From positions 139,241-203,240 of the forward strand of contig JBDWSF010000037.1 in the NCBI GenBank assembly GCA_039985655.1: DNA of 64,000 bases. Direction: 5' to 3'. Origin of the DNA: Postechiella sp039985655 (GTDB lineage Bacteria; Bacteroidota; Bacteroidia; Flavobacteriales; Flavobacteriaceae). This document shows, piece after piece, positions 9,953-18,280 of the stretch. The position numbers and the translations under genes were made by a program. The stretch's first letter is position 1, and each line of letters starts with the position of its first letter. A model generated the notes under the pieces. It saw only the letters and a list, made by a program, of their open reading frames with translations, did not search any database and was not told the origin of the DNA.

Positions 9953-12553
9953 TTAATTTTTAATCAACTTAAATGTTTTTGTTAATTGATTGCCTTTCAA
10001 TGAGATTAAATAAACTCCTTTTGAAAAATTACTTAAATCAATATTTAGTTTCTGCATGTTACTTGCAATAACACCTTGTTTATTTACGCGTCCACTAATA
10101 TCAAAAATGGTATATTCACTAAATTTTGAAATAGGCATCAATACTGTTAAATGATTAGAAACTGGATTTGGATAAATACGGATAACATTGTTTTTATCAA
10201 ATTCTTCTTGAGATAGTAACTCTACCTCATCGAGTACTAATTCTAACCAATTTATATTCCATCCACCAGAAAGCGCATTTAAACGAATGGTATGGCTACC
10301 AGATGATAATGATACCGTAGTACTTAATGTTGTATATGTTTGCCAGCCATCTGCTATATTAATATTTGTAGAGCCTTGAGATACGCCATCTACTAGAAAT
10401 TCTACGGAGCCTCCTCCATTTTTACTAGCAACACGGTAATTCAAGATAAAAGTACCCGAATTAACTATATCAACATCATATTCCATCCAATCGTTCGCAT
10501 CTATATAACCTACATTATCTCCGCCACCTACATCACCAGTTTCTTGTGTTTGGATACCACTCATTGCGCTATAATCTTCTGCTTGAATTAAAACAGTCTC
10601 TTCTGGATCTGCTTCTACAAGAGATACTGTAAAATTATTTAGTTTAAAAGCATCATCTGTACCATTAAATAAAATTTTTAAAGACTGTACGCCTTTTGAT
10701 AACCTTACCGCATTAGCTACTTTAAAATCTTGCCAATCTGTTAAACCTGTTGAATTTGGAGCTCCAAAAGGGATAGCAACATCAGATGTTGTATCTGCTC
10801 CATTAAAACTGAATTTTATAGCGCCATTTCCATTAGCTGCTGCATAATTTATATCTATATCATAAGTCCCATTTGATGGTACGCTTACAGTGTATGTTAA
10901 CCATTCACCATTTTCTATACTAGTAAGGTTGTACCCTCCTCCTGTAAGAGACTCAATATCTACGTTTTCATCAATACGATATTGATCTCCATCATTAGAA
11001 TTTGTAAGATCATTGTATGTTCTATCTTGACCATTTAAAACAAAATAATCAAAGTTTTCTGCTTCTATAGTTATTGGTAATACATTCATACTATACTCAG
11101 GCAAATTGTTTGAATCAAATCCATTTATTGGATCTCCTGGGCTTCCGTCAATTCTATGATATGCTAAATGTCCATAAGATGGATGATCGGTATAGGTTCC
11201 TGCGCCTTCATACCCTCTTAATTGAAAAGCAACATCATCGCCTCTACTCACCCATTTAACCTCGTCATCATCCAAATTAATACGATTTTTATAATGCCCT
11301 AAAATCATTTGAGGTAATGGAATATCATTCTGCTTACCTCTTGTAAGATCAGCTTCTGTTAGATTTCCTCCTGTATAGGGGTTAATCTTTAAGGATTTCC
11401 AACGTCCAGATCGATCTGTTCTTTCTATAAATTCTCCTGATGCTACAGTTGGCTCCCATGGAGTCGTTTGATCTGGGTATGTATATTCGTAACTCAAATT
11501 ATAACGGTACGTATATTCTAGCCCTTTTAATACTCTATTATCAAGAAAGCTATACAAATCAAAACCTTGATTCCAAGCCATTTCGCACATCGTAGAAATA
11601 ATAGAAATGCCACCTACTGAATGTGCTTGATCTCGTGACGCTTCCTGACCTTGACCAGTTTCCCATATATAATTCTCAATGAGTTCATTATATCCATAAT
11701 CTTCTATAGAATCATCAAAGGAAGTGATTGAAAACTCATCATAAAACTCATTAGAAGTACTTGGGCTAGCTACTGTTATAGGAGGCCCCGAAGGGTAAGG
11801 TAAATCGTTTGAAGCATGTTTTTCTCCTTGTAAATAAAGTAAAGCTCTATTGTAAATTACTTCATTATCCATAAAAACACCCATTGCCATTACGCTTCTA
11901 AAAGCAAATAATCCTTGATTTCCATGTCTCGCTGGATCTCCATTATAAATAGACCAATAAAAACTAGTTTGACCTGATGGAACAGTTGTTCCAGACCAAC
12001 CTGGGTACACCAACATCTCTTTAAAAGCATTTATATCACTTTGTGACCAACCAGAATAAGTAGATTTAATAATTTCTGCTGCTTCTAACATCCTCCATAA
12101 TGGTTTCCCTGAATTTAGAGGAATAACACCTGATACGTTTCTAATAGTAGACCAAGCACTAAATACTTCTATAGCTTTATCGGCATACCTAGTATCTCCT
12201 GTAATATACCAGGAAAGCGCATTGTAATAAGCGGCTTGTGCATCTTTTTGCATGGCGCCGAGACTCGTTTTAGTATAAGATGTTCCTTCTTGTGGGCCAT
12301 TTATATTATAATCATAACTTGCGTCGGAGTTTGATTGCATAGCTTCAAAGGAGCTTTTCCAAGGTTCAAGACCTGCTTCTACCATGTATTTCATCCTATC
12401 TAAATCCGATTCTTTATGTGCTAAACCCGGATGCACAAATTGTGCATGGATAGAACCAGTTGTCACAACAAACAAAAAAAGCATCAAACTTATTGATTTC
12501 TTCACTCCAATTAAATAAGCTTCTTCTTTATTTTTTTTATTTTTCATAATCAA
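9953..12553 (-). CDS. Secreted alginate-lyase-family lyase, third and most divergent paralog, two CBM6 modules and T9SS domain
   Basis: 866 residues. The catalytic part is longer (to about residue 485) and clearly diverged from the two neighbours, but keeps FVHPGLAHKESDLDRMKYMV at the N-terminus and EASRDQAHSVGG near residue 304 in the position of the RDQGH block. CBM6 modules begin near residues 494 and 652, and the T9SS domain near 789. From the first CBM6 onward the protein is nearly identical to the two paralogs downstream, so the shared C-terminal half moved as a unit. The signal sequence is preceded by a charged N-terminus (MIMKNKKNKEEAYLIGVKKS); an internal Met near residue 24 (SISLML) might be closer to the functional start. 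It ends 21 bases before the next lyase. Confidence 0.82.
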   Translation of the reverse strand: MIMKNKKNKEEAYLIGVKKSISLMLFLFVVTTGSIHAQFVHPGLAHKESDLDRMKYMVEAGLEPWKSSFEAMQSNSDASYDYNINGPQEGTSYTKTSLGAMQKDAQAAYYNALSWYITGDTRYADKAIEVFSAWSTIRNVSGVIPLNSGKPLWRMLEAAEIIKSTYSGWSQSDINAFKEMLVYPGWSGTTVPSGQTSFYWSIYNGDPARHGNQGLFAFRSVMAMGVFMDNEVIYNRALLYLQGEKHASNDLPYPSGPPITVASPSTSNEFYDEFSITSFDDSIEDYGYNELIENYIWETGQGQEASRDQAHSVGGISIISTMCEMAWNQGFDLYSFLDNRVLKGLEYTYRYNLSYEYTYPDQTTPWEPTVASGEFIERTDRSGRWKSLKINPYTGGNLTEADLTRGKQNDIPLPQMILGHYKNRINLDDDEVKWVSRGDDVAFQLRGYEGAGTYTDHPSYGHLAYHRIDGSPGDPINGFDSNNLPEYSMNVLPITIEAENFDYFVLNGQDRTYNDLTNSNDGDQYRIDENVDIESLTGGGYNLTSIENGEWLTYTVSVPSNGTYDIDINYAAANGNGAIKFSFNGADTTSDVAIPFGAPNSTGLTDWQDFKVANAVRLSKGVQSLKILFNGTDDAFKLNNFTVSLVEADPEETVLIQAEDYSAMSGIQTQETGDVGGGDNVGYIDANDWMEYDVDIVNSGTFILNYRVASKNGGGSVEFLVDGVSQGSTNINIADGWQTYTTLSTTVSLSSGSHTIRLNALSGGWNINWLELVLDEVELLSQEEFDKNNVIRIYPNPVSNHLTVLMPISKFSEYTIFDISGRVNKQGVIASNMQKLNIDLSNFSKGVYLISLKGNQLTKTFKLIKN

Positions 12554-12559
12554 TACGCT

Positions 12560-15500
12560 TTAGTTTTTAATTATTTTCTTATAAACACGATTATTATTTG
12601 TATTAATTTTTAATAAATACAAACCGTCTTGTAAGTTTGATAAATCTATATCCTGAATATTTTTATTTTGGTCTGTTTGAAAAGTTTTAATTAAAGCTCC
12701 TGTTAAATTATACAGTTCGATAAATTTCACCTTTTGAGAATATGAGTTGATAGTGATTTTAGTATTAAAAGGATTTGGAAATACTTTAATATTTTCGACA
12801 TCGGCAACATCATCCTTAATATTTAAAGCATTTGTAGTAAAAAGGTTTGTTTTATAAATAGTTTCATTTTCAGCCCATCCAAGGCTTATTGCTGCGTCTC
12901 CCGAAGTGTGTATATATTCTATACTTATTGAATACATAGCTCCTGCATTAAGAGATACAGAAGCACTAGTAGTTTCTCCTCCTGTTCCTTTATTTATTAT
13001 TTCTGTACCATTTAATACAACTTTAACCGAGCCATTTGTATGGTTTGTATATATTTTAAAATCACCAGTTGTATCGGGTTGTAAATAACCTTCCCAACGC
13101 ACACTAAATGCATCAGCATTTATACCAGAAACAGGTGAAGCATCTTCCCAGTTAAAAGCAACTAAGGGATCTTTTACTTCAGTCGAAGTTCCCGAAAAAT
13201 CTGATGAGTTATAATACGAACCTACTAAACCATTTAAACCATAAATATCTTCTTGAGCAACGCCTTTACCATGAAACTCAATCCAATTTAAGTTTATTAA
13301 GAATCCATTAGTTGTAGTAGAGGTAAACTTAAAAAATAATTCATGAGTACCTGTTAAAGGTTCTATTGGTATAGTAAAATAATCCCATATTTGATCGCCT
13401 CCAGTAACTGCTATATAACGTTTACCAATTAGTGTCCCGTTTTCACTATCTGTTCTAACTTCAATATACCCTCCATTAGTTTTTGATGCTGCTCTAAATG
13501 TAATATGAGTAATCCCTTCTAGGTTTATAGGGTTAAAAGAAATATAATCATTATTATTTATCCAACCTACATTAATACCTCCACCTACAGGGTCTGATGT
13601 CGATTGTGTTTGAATACCAGATTGCGAAGTGTAATATTCTGCTTCTTTCTTTTTAGGTTGCAGAAGGTGTGTTTTTGATCCTGTACTAGGTTCTACATTT
13701 ATTACTCCATTATCTGTATAAGCACCTGTAAATGTATAAAAAACATCATCCGCATCATCTCCATGCGACTCTGTAATAAAACTACCTTCACAATTAGAAA
13801 TTGAATTAAAATCGTGTTTATGATCTGAATGACCTACTGCTGGTAGGGCTTCAATATCTTCGCATGCTATGGTACCATCTTCGACATCAGTAACACTTAT
13901 TTTAAACTCTATTTCTTCTCCCCAGGCATAGAACCCACCATCTGCTGGATAATCTATATTGACACTAGGTAAGTTATTTCCAGCATTAACTTTAATAGTT
14001 GCAAAAGCGTTAAGACCTTCGGTATCTGTAACTTTTAATTGAACGTTGTAGGTCCCAGATACAGTATAAATATTTGATGGTGTTAGACCTGTAGCATCAA
14101 AAGTACCATCACCATCAAAATCCCATTCGTAAGTTAAAGAATCTCCTATGTCTGGATCGTAAGAATCACTTGCATTAAAGTTGACAGTTAAAGGTAATGT
14201 TCCAGCTTCTGGATCGGCAGAAGCTATTGCTATAGGTGTTCGATTTCCATCAATAAAAGAAACCTTAATAATTCTAGCATCACTATTATTACCTCCAAAT
14301 CCAGTTCCCCATTCTATAATGTACATGGCACCATCTGGACCAAAATCCATATCTATTGGGCGATTTAACTCTAAACTTTCGTAAAACGGATTAATTTTTA
14401 CAATATTTCCGAAATCATCTAACTTAACTTCTCTAATCCAGTTTCGTGCCCATTCGTATATAAAAACACTATTATTGTAATATTCTGGAAATTTAACTTC
14501 GGATGTTGATCCACTATTATAACTATATATGGCACCAGCCATAGCTGTTCTACCTCCATCTACACCCATTTCTGGGAATTCAGTAGATTCAGCATCTGAA
14601 TACCATATCCACGCAGGGGTAGCTGGAGGTATATTGTAAACTCCAGTATTGTTAGGTGAATCGTTAACAAGGTTATTAACATCAAAAGGACTTCCTGAAA
14701 CTCCTGTTTCAAAATTATAATCTACATATGCTTGGTTATTTGCAACGGCATAAGGCCAACCAAAATTTGCGGCAACGTTAGTTCTATTAAATTCGTCGTG
14801 TCCTCTAGAACCTCGACTATTACTATTGTTATTAGAATCGGGACCTACTTCACCTATATATAAATAATTATCTGGAGATAAGGCAATTCTAAATGGATTT
14901 CTATGACCCATAGAATAAATCTCTAAAAGTCCATTATTTGTATCTGTAAATAAATTTCCAGAAGGGATACTATATGTCCCATCAATCTCAGGTTTTATTC
15001 TAAGTATTTTTCCTCGGTAATCTTTAGTGTTTGCAGAAGTGCCTTGTGCATCATAATTTTGTCGGCCATCCCGCTCATCAATAGGCGAATAACCATCTGA
15101 TTTAAAAGGATTTATATTATCCCCTAAAGATATATATAAATTACCATTGCTATCAAACTCTAAATCACCTCCTGAATGGCAGCATGTTTCACGCTGTGTT
15201 GGTACTTCTAAAAGGATTATTTCAGAATCTATATCGATAGCATCATCTTCAAATGTAAACCGAGATAAGTGTTGTTTATATTCGGTTCCGCTTGGTGAAT
15301 AAAATAAATAAAGCCAGTTATTGGTTTCAAAATTTGGATCTAAAGCAATACCCAAAAGCCCATCTTCTCGATCACTATCAACATTTAATTGTAAAGCTGT
15401 AGTTTTTACTCCTGTTGTTTGATTGTATAATTTTACACTACCTGTTCGTTCTATATATAATATTTTTAAATCAGGTAAAATAGCTAAGGCTAATGGATTT

Positions 15501-16288
15501 GAAGGACTATTATCTATAATGCTAACATCAAACTTACTGTCTACTGTGGCATCAAAAACACCTGTAACTTCTTCAACAGCATAATATATCCCACCGAGTA
15601 CGTGTTTTTTAAAATTTTCATCAGAATACATTGCAGAGGTATGTCCAAGTGCTGTATACCAAGCACGGCCACCATCATAATCATGACACCAACTAATTGG
15701 ATGATCGTAACCCATGGTACCACCAGAATATGTACTTTCGTCTACGGTAGCTAAAACATGTACGTTTCCTCTAGGGTTTGTGGCAAAATTATACCATTCA
15801 TCTGTTGTCGTCCAAGAAAAAGGTAAATCTTCAGTAGAAGGATGTACACGATCTGAAATCTTAACAGTTGCTGTTGGTGTACCAGAAGGATGGCCACTAA
15901 AGTACGCGCCTACCAAATCGCCATACCAATTCCAGTCATATTCAGTATCAGATGCTGCATGTATCCCTAAATAGCCACCACCACCTTGTATATACTGTTC
16001 AAAAGCTGTTTGTTGGGCACTATCTAAAACATCTCCAGTTGTACTTAAAAATATTACAGCGGCATAGTCTTGTAAATATGCTAAGGTAAAAAGTGAAGCA
16101 TCATTTGTAACATCTACAGCAAATGCATTATCTGTTCCTAATTGTTGAATCATATTAATTCCATCTGGAATAGAAGTATGTGCAAATCCTGCCGTTTTAT
16201 GAAAAACGAGGACTTTAAAATCATGAGCCGACAATGTTGATGTTAAGCTTAAAAATATGAATAAAGATGAGAGTATTTTTTTTTTCAT
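12560..16288 (-). CDS. Secreted multidomain protein: ThuA, PQQ-type sugar dehydrogenase, PKD, CBM6, PA14, T9SS domain
   Basis: 1242 residues. A signal peptide (to about 21) precedes a ThuA-like domain (KVLVFHKTAGFAHTSI to about 235), a six-bladed propeller of the glucose/sorbosone dehydrogenase type (about 250-675, with LLGIALDPNF, GHRNPFRIALSPD and GEVGPDS), a PKD domain (about 686-768, YEWDFDGDG), a CBM6 (about 879-1008, AEYYTSQSGIQ), a PA14-like domain (about 1016-1143, GLVGSYYNSSDFSG and SVRWEGYL) and a T9SS sorting domain. ThuA-plus-dehydrogenase fusions are common in Bacteroidota surface proteins. A role in oxidising or binding released sugars is plausible but unproven. The gene leads the lyase block with a 6-base gap to the next gene. 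Confidence 0.85.
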   Translation of the reverse strand: MKKKILSSLFIFLSLTSTLSAHDFKVLVFHKTAGFAHTSIPDGINMIQQLGTDNAFAVDVTNDASLFTLAYLQDYAAVIFLSTTGDVLDSAQQTAFEQYIQGGGGYLGIHAASDTEYDWNWYGDLVGAYFSGHPSGTPTATVKISDRVHPSTEDLPFSWTTTDEWYNFATNPRGNVHVLATVDESTYSGGTMGYDHPISWCHDYDGGRAWYTALGHTSAMYSDENFKKHVLGGIYYAVEEVTGVFDATVDSKFDVSIIDNSPSNPLALAILPDLKILYIERTGSVKLYNQTTGVKTTALQLNVDSDREDGLLGIALDPNFETNNWLYLFYSPSGTEYKQHLSRFTFEDDAIDIDSEIILLEVPTQRETCCHSGGDLEFDSNGNLYISLGDNINPFKSDGYSPIDERDGRQNYDAQGTSANTKDYRGKILRIKPEIDGTYSIPSGNLFTDTNNGLLEIYSMGHRNPFRIALSPDNYLYIGEVGPDSNNNSNSRGSRGHDEFNRTNVAANFGWPYAVANNQAYVDYNFETGVSGSPFDVNNLVNDSPNNTGVYNIPPATPAWIWYSDAESTEFPEMGVDGGRTAMAGAIYSYNSGSTSEVKFPEYYNNSVFIYEWARNWIREVKLDDFGNIVKINPFYESLELNRPIDMDFGPDGAMYIIEWGTGFGGNNSDARIIKVSFIDGNRTPIAIASADPEAGTLPLTVNFNASDSYDPDIGDSLTYEWDFDGDGTFDATGLTPSNIYTVSGTYNVQLKVTDTEGLNAFATIKVNAGNNLPSVNIDYPADGGFYAWGEEIEFKISVTDVEDGTIACEDIEALPAVGHSDHKHDFNSISNCEGSFITESHGDDADDVFYTFTGAYTDNGVINVEPSTGSKTHLLQPKKKEAEYYTSQSGIQTQSTSDPVGGGINVGWINNNDYISFNPINLEGITHITFRAASKTNGGYIEVRTDSENGTLIGKRYIAVTGGDQIWDYFTIPIEPLTGTHELFFKFTSTTTNGFLINLNWIEFHGKGVAQEDIYGLNGLVGSYYNSSDFSGTSTEVKDPLVAFNWEDASPVSGINADAFSVRWEGYLQPDTTGDFKIYTNHTNGSVKVVLNGTEIINKGTGGETTSASVSLNAGAMYSISIEYIHTSGDAAISLGWAENETIYKTNLFTTNALNIKDDVADVENIKVFPNPFNTKITINSYSQKVKFIELYNLTGALIKTFQTDQNKNIQDIDLSNLQDGLYLLKINTNNNRVYKKIIKN

Positions 16289-16641
16289 ATGTTTTGTTTA
16301 GTAAGTCTTAAATAAATTTATACGTACAATATTATTGTTATATTAAAATGATTCTTATAAGCTATCATGCAATTGATATAAAATAGAGTTCTTAAGTTTG
16401 CTTTATTCAAAAAATAACTAGTAAATTAATTATTAAAAAACTTAATAAAAGTTTGTTTTTTCATTTTTAGAACACTGCAAAAAACACAATTCCTAGTGTT
16501 ATTGCAATAACCAAACGGTTATCATATATGCTAATAAAACCTATCTAAATCTGTGTCAGATTTAATTTTTATGATATATACCATTTATAATACAAAAGAC
16601 AAATAGCATAACCAGGTTGATTTTTGTTAGTCATTGATTTT
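16289..16641. other. Intergenic region upstream of the ThuA/lyase block
   Basis: About 350 very AT-rich bases without a gene. It probably carries the promoter for the minus-strand block that runs from 16288 to 2229. I found no perfect TAnnTTTG match on the minus strand close to the start, so the promoter is unassigned. No repeats were recognised. Confidence 0.4.
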
Positions 16642-16887
16642 TTAAGACCCCCAGCAATTAGAACATAGCCCGTCTATTTTACCTCTACCCTTATAGCGAG
16701 ATCTCTTATCATCCGGCTCAGAACAATAACAAGGTTTATCGTTCGTTTTTTTATTTTTTTTCAGTTGTTCTATAAACTCATTTTCAAATAAAGGAGCAAC
16801 GTAATAGCTTTGAAGGCTTCCTTTATTCATTCCTGCTTGAAACGCTTTTCTAATATCTTCTTCTGTATATTCCATCCTCTTTAACAC
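16642..16887 (-). CDS. Small Cys-rich protein of unknown function
   Basis: 81 residues. The first 50 are polar and helical-looking (YTEEDIRKAFQAGM, FENEFIEQLKKNKK). The end carries four cysteines as CYCSEP and LCSNCW, an arrangement that could bind one zinc ion. A Met at residue 5 (MEYTEED) is a second possible start. No family is recognised. It stands alone between the CBM6 protein gene and the ThuA gene, with more than 150 bases on each side, and has no signal peptide, so it differs from the secreted proteins around it. Small zinc-ribbon-like proteins of this size occur in phage and mobile regions, but no such genes are nearby. Confidence 0.5.
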   Translation of the reverse strand: MLKRMEYTEEDIRKAFQAGMNKGSLQSYYVAPLFENEFIEQLKKNKKTNDKPCYCSEPDDKRSRYKGRGKIDGLCSNCWGS

Positions 16888-16973
16888 TTTTTACCCGTTA
16901 AAACCAAATGATATACCAATTTTAAGAATGAAATGGGTTTAAGAAATTATCTTCGATTTTTACAGGAAAAATT

Positions 16974-17021
16974 AAACCCATTATTATTATAATTATGAAA
17001 AAATATAACTATAATGGGTTT
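16974..17021 (-). terminator. Likely terminator of the small CBM6 protein gene
   Basis: An 11-base inverted repeat (16974-16984 with 17011-17021, core AAACCCATTAT) lies just after the stop of the 17042-17788 gene. On the minus strand it is followed by AATTTTT. The loop is long (26 bases) and A/T rich. Confidence 0.5.
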
Positions 17022-17041
17022 TATAAAATTATTTACACTTT

Positions 17042-17788
17042 TTATTCTTTAATAAACTTAAAGGTTTTGCTTTCAATTCCTTTTAAATTAATTAGGTACA
17101 TCCCTTTAGATAAATCACTTACATTAAGTTCTACCTTTCTTAAACCATTTTGGATTGTTTCTTCTTTAATTACTTTACCACTAACATCTAAAATGGTGTA
17201 TTGGTTATAATCTCCAATTGGCATTTCGATTGTAAGTGCATCAGCAACTGGGTTTGGGTAAAAATTAATTTGAGTTTCCTTTACATTATCAGAAACAGAT
17301 AATATAGATTTATGCAACGTAAAATAGTCTATGTTAATATCTCCTACACCAAACACAAAATACACATTTTGAACACCTGTTACCGTCTGAGTAAGTGTTG
17401 CTATATCACTATCTACATAAGTCTGCCAACCACCAGTTTTTCCGCTTTGCGTTATAGTACCTACTGCTGTACCTGGCAAGTCTACACCATTTACACCATC
17501 ATCTAAGTGCAATGTAACAGTTTTGTCACTAGTTCTATTACTAGCTACACTCATAGAAAAATTAACAATATTTGTTAAATCTACACTTGTATATTTAACC
17601 CAGTCTCCATCTTTAATACTATCGATATTTTCTACGCCTGCATTATCATTGATTTTTAGACCAGCGCCATCAAAATCAAATAGTTCTGCAGCATCTTCTG
17701 ATTGAAGAATAATATCTTGCGCAAATACATTAGAGCATAATGCTGTTGTTGAAAGAACAGCCGTAAAAAGTAAATTTTTAATTTTCAT
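17042..17788 (-). CDS. Small secreted single-CBM6 protein with T9SS sorting domain
   Basis: 248 residues. A signal peptide ends near residue 24 (SNVFAQ). Residues about 25-160 form one CBM6-like beta-sandwich (LQSEDAAELFDFDG, KDGDWVKYTSVDL, GGWQTYVD). The rest is a T9SS type A sorting domain (INFYPNPVADALTIEM to TFKFIKE). It has no catalytic domain, so it is probably a surface glycan-binding or cell-adhesion accessory of the PUL. It lies between the SusCD lipoprotein genes and the enzyme block. The sorting domain resembles the decayed copy found 150 bases upstream (17935-18150). Confidence 0.8.
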   Translation of the reverse strand: MKIKNLLFTAVLSTTALCSNVFAQDIILQSEDAAELFDFDGAGLKINDNAGVENIDSIKDGDWVKYTSVDLTNIVNFSMSVASNRTSDKTVTLHLDDGVNGVDLPGTAVGTITQSGKTGGWQTYVDSDIATLTQTVTGVQNVYFVFGVGDINIDYFTLHKSILSVSDNVKETQINFYPNPVADALTIEMPIGDYNQYTILDVSGKVIKEETIQNGLRKVELNVSDLSKGMYLINLKGIESKTFKFIKE

Positions 17789-17934
17789 TTTAAATTGATT
17801 TTAGTTAATAATTAATATTTATAATTAAGCACTATGCTTAATTATATACTTTCATTTCATTTTTTTATAGTTCTATTAATATTTAGAAATGCTATTTAGT
17901 TACTGATACTAGTATTATTTAATTATCTTTTTAG

Positions 17935-18150
17935 TTTTTAATAGATTCTTAAACTTGTATCTTTTGGTTAATTGATTACCTTTTAATGAGATTAAATAAG
18001 CGCCTTTATCAAGATCATTGATATTAAATTCGACCTCTTTTAAACCGCTTTGGATTGTTTTCTCTTTAATTATTACTTTATCACTACATCAAGATTGTGT
18101 ATTGGTAATAGCATCAATTGTAAGCACATCAACATAAACCTAAGCATGTT
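17935..18150 (-). pseudogene. Decayed T9SS sorting domain (C-terminal end of a lost secreted protein)
   Basis: The minus strand reads VDVLTIDAITNTQS, a TGA stop, then CSDKVIIKEKTIQSGLKEV and EFNINDLDKGAYLISLKGNQ, then LTKRYKFKNLL. This aligns along its length with the intact sorting domain of the 17042-17788 protein (DALTIEM, GKVIKEETIQNGLRKV, LNVSDLSKGMYLINLKG). The central part is shortened and carries an in-frame stop, and no catalytic or binding domain remains upstream. It therefore looks like the tail of a deleted PUL gene. Confidence 0.75.
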
Positions 18151-18168
18151 ATTCACTAACATGCTTAG
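18140..18168 (-). terminator. Intercistronic stem-loop after the DUF4998/CBM6 lipoprotein gene
   Basis: A perfect 12-base inverted repeat (18140-18151 with 18157-18168, CTAAGCATGTTA) with a 5-base loop lies about 110 bases after the stop of the 18281-19762 gene. The following U tract is weak. A second overlapping pairing (CTTAGAC at 18164 with GTCTAAG at 18184) is possible. It probably ends or attenuates the SusCD transcript. Confidence 0.5.
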
Positions 18169-18280
18169 ACTTACTTTATTCTTGTCTAAGACCTAATACA
18201 ATATCAAGCCCTATAAAGGATTATTTATGAATAAATCTCTGTTGAATAATAAGTATACCGTAGTATAGGCCTTTTTATAA

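Larger units (their letters stand above)
17789..18280. other. Intergenic region holding a sorting-domain remnant and hairpins
   Basis: About 490 bases with no intact gene. It contains the T9SS sorting-domain pseudogene at 17935-18150 and an inverted repeat at 18140-18168. The part next to the CBM6 gene (17789-17930) is AT-rich and may hold its promoter. Confidence 0.6.
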
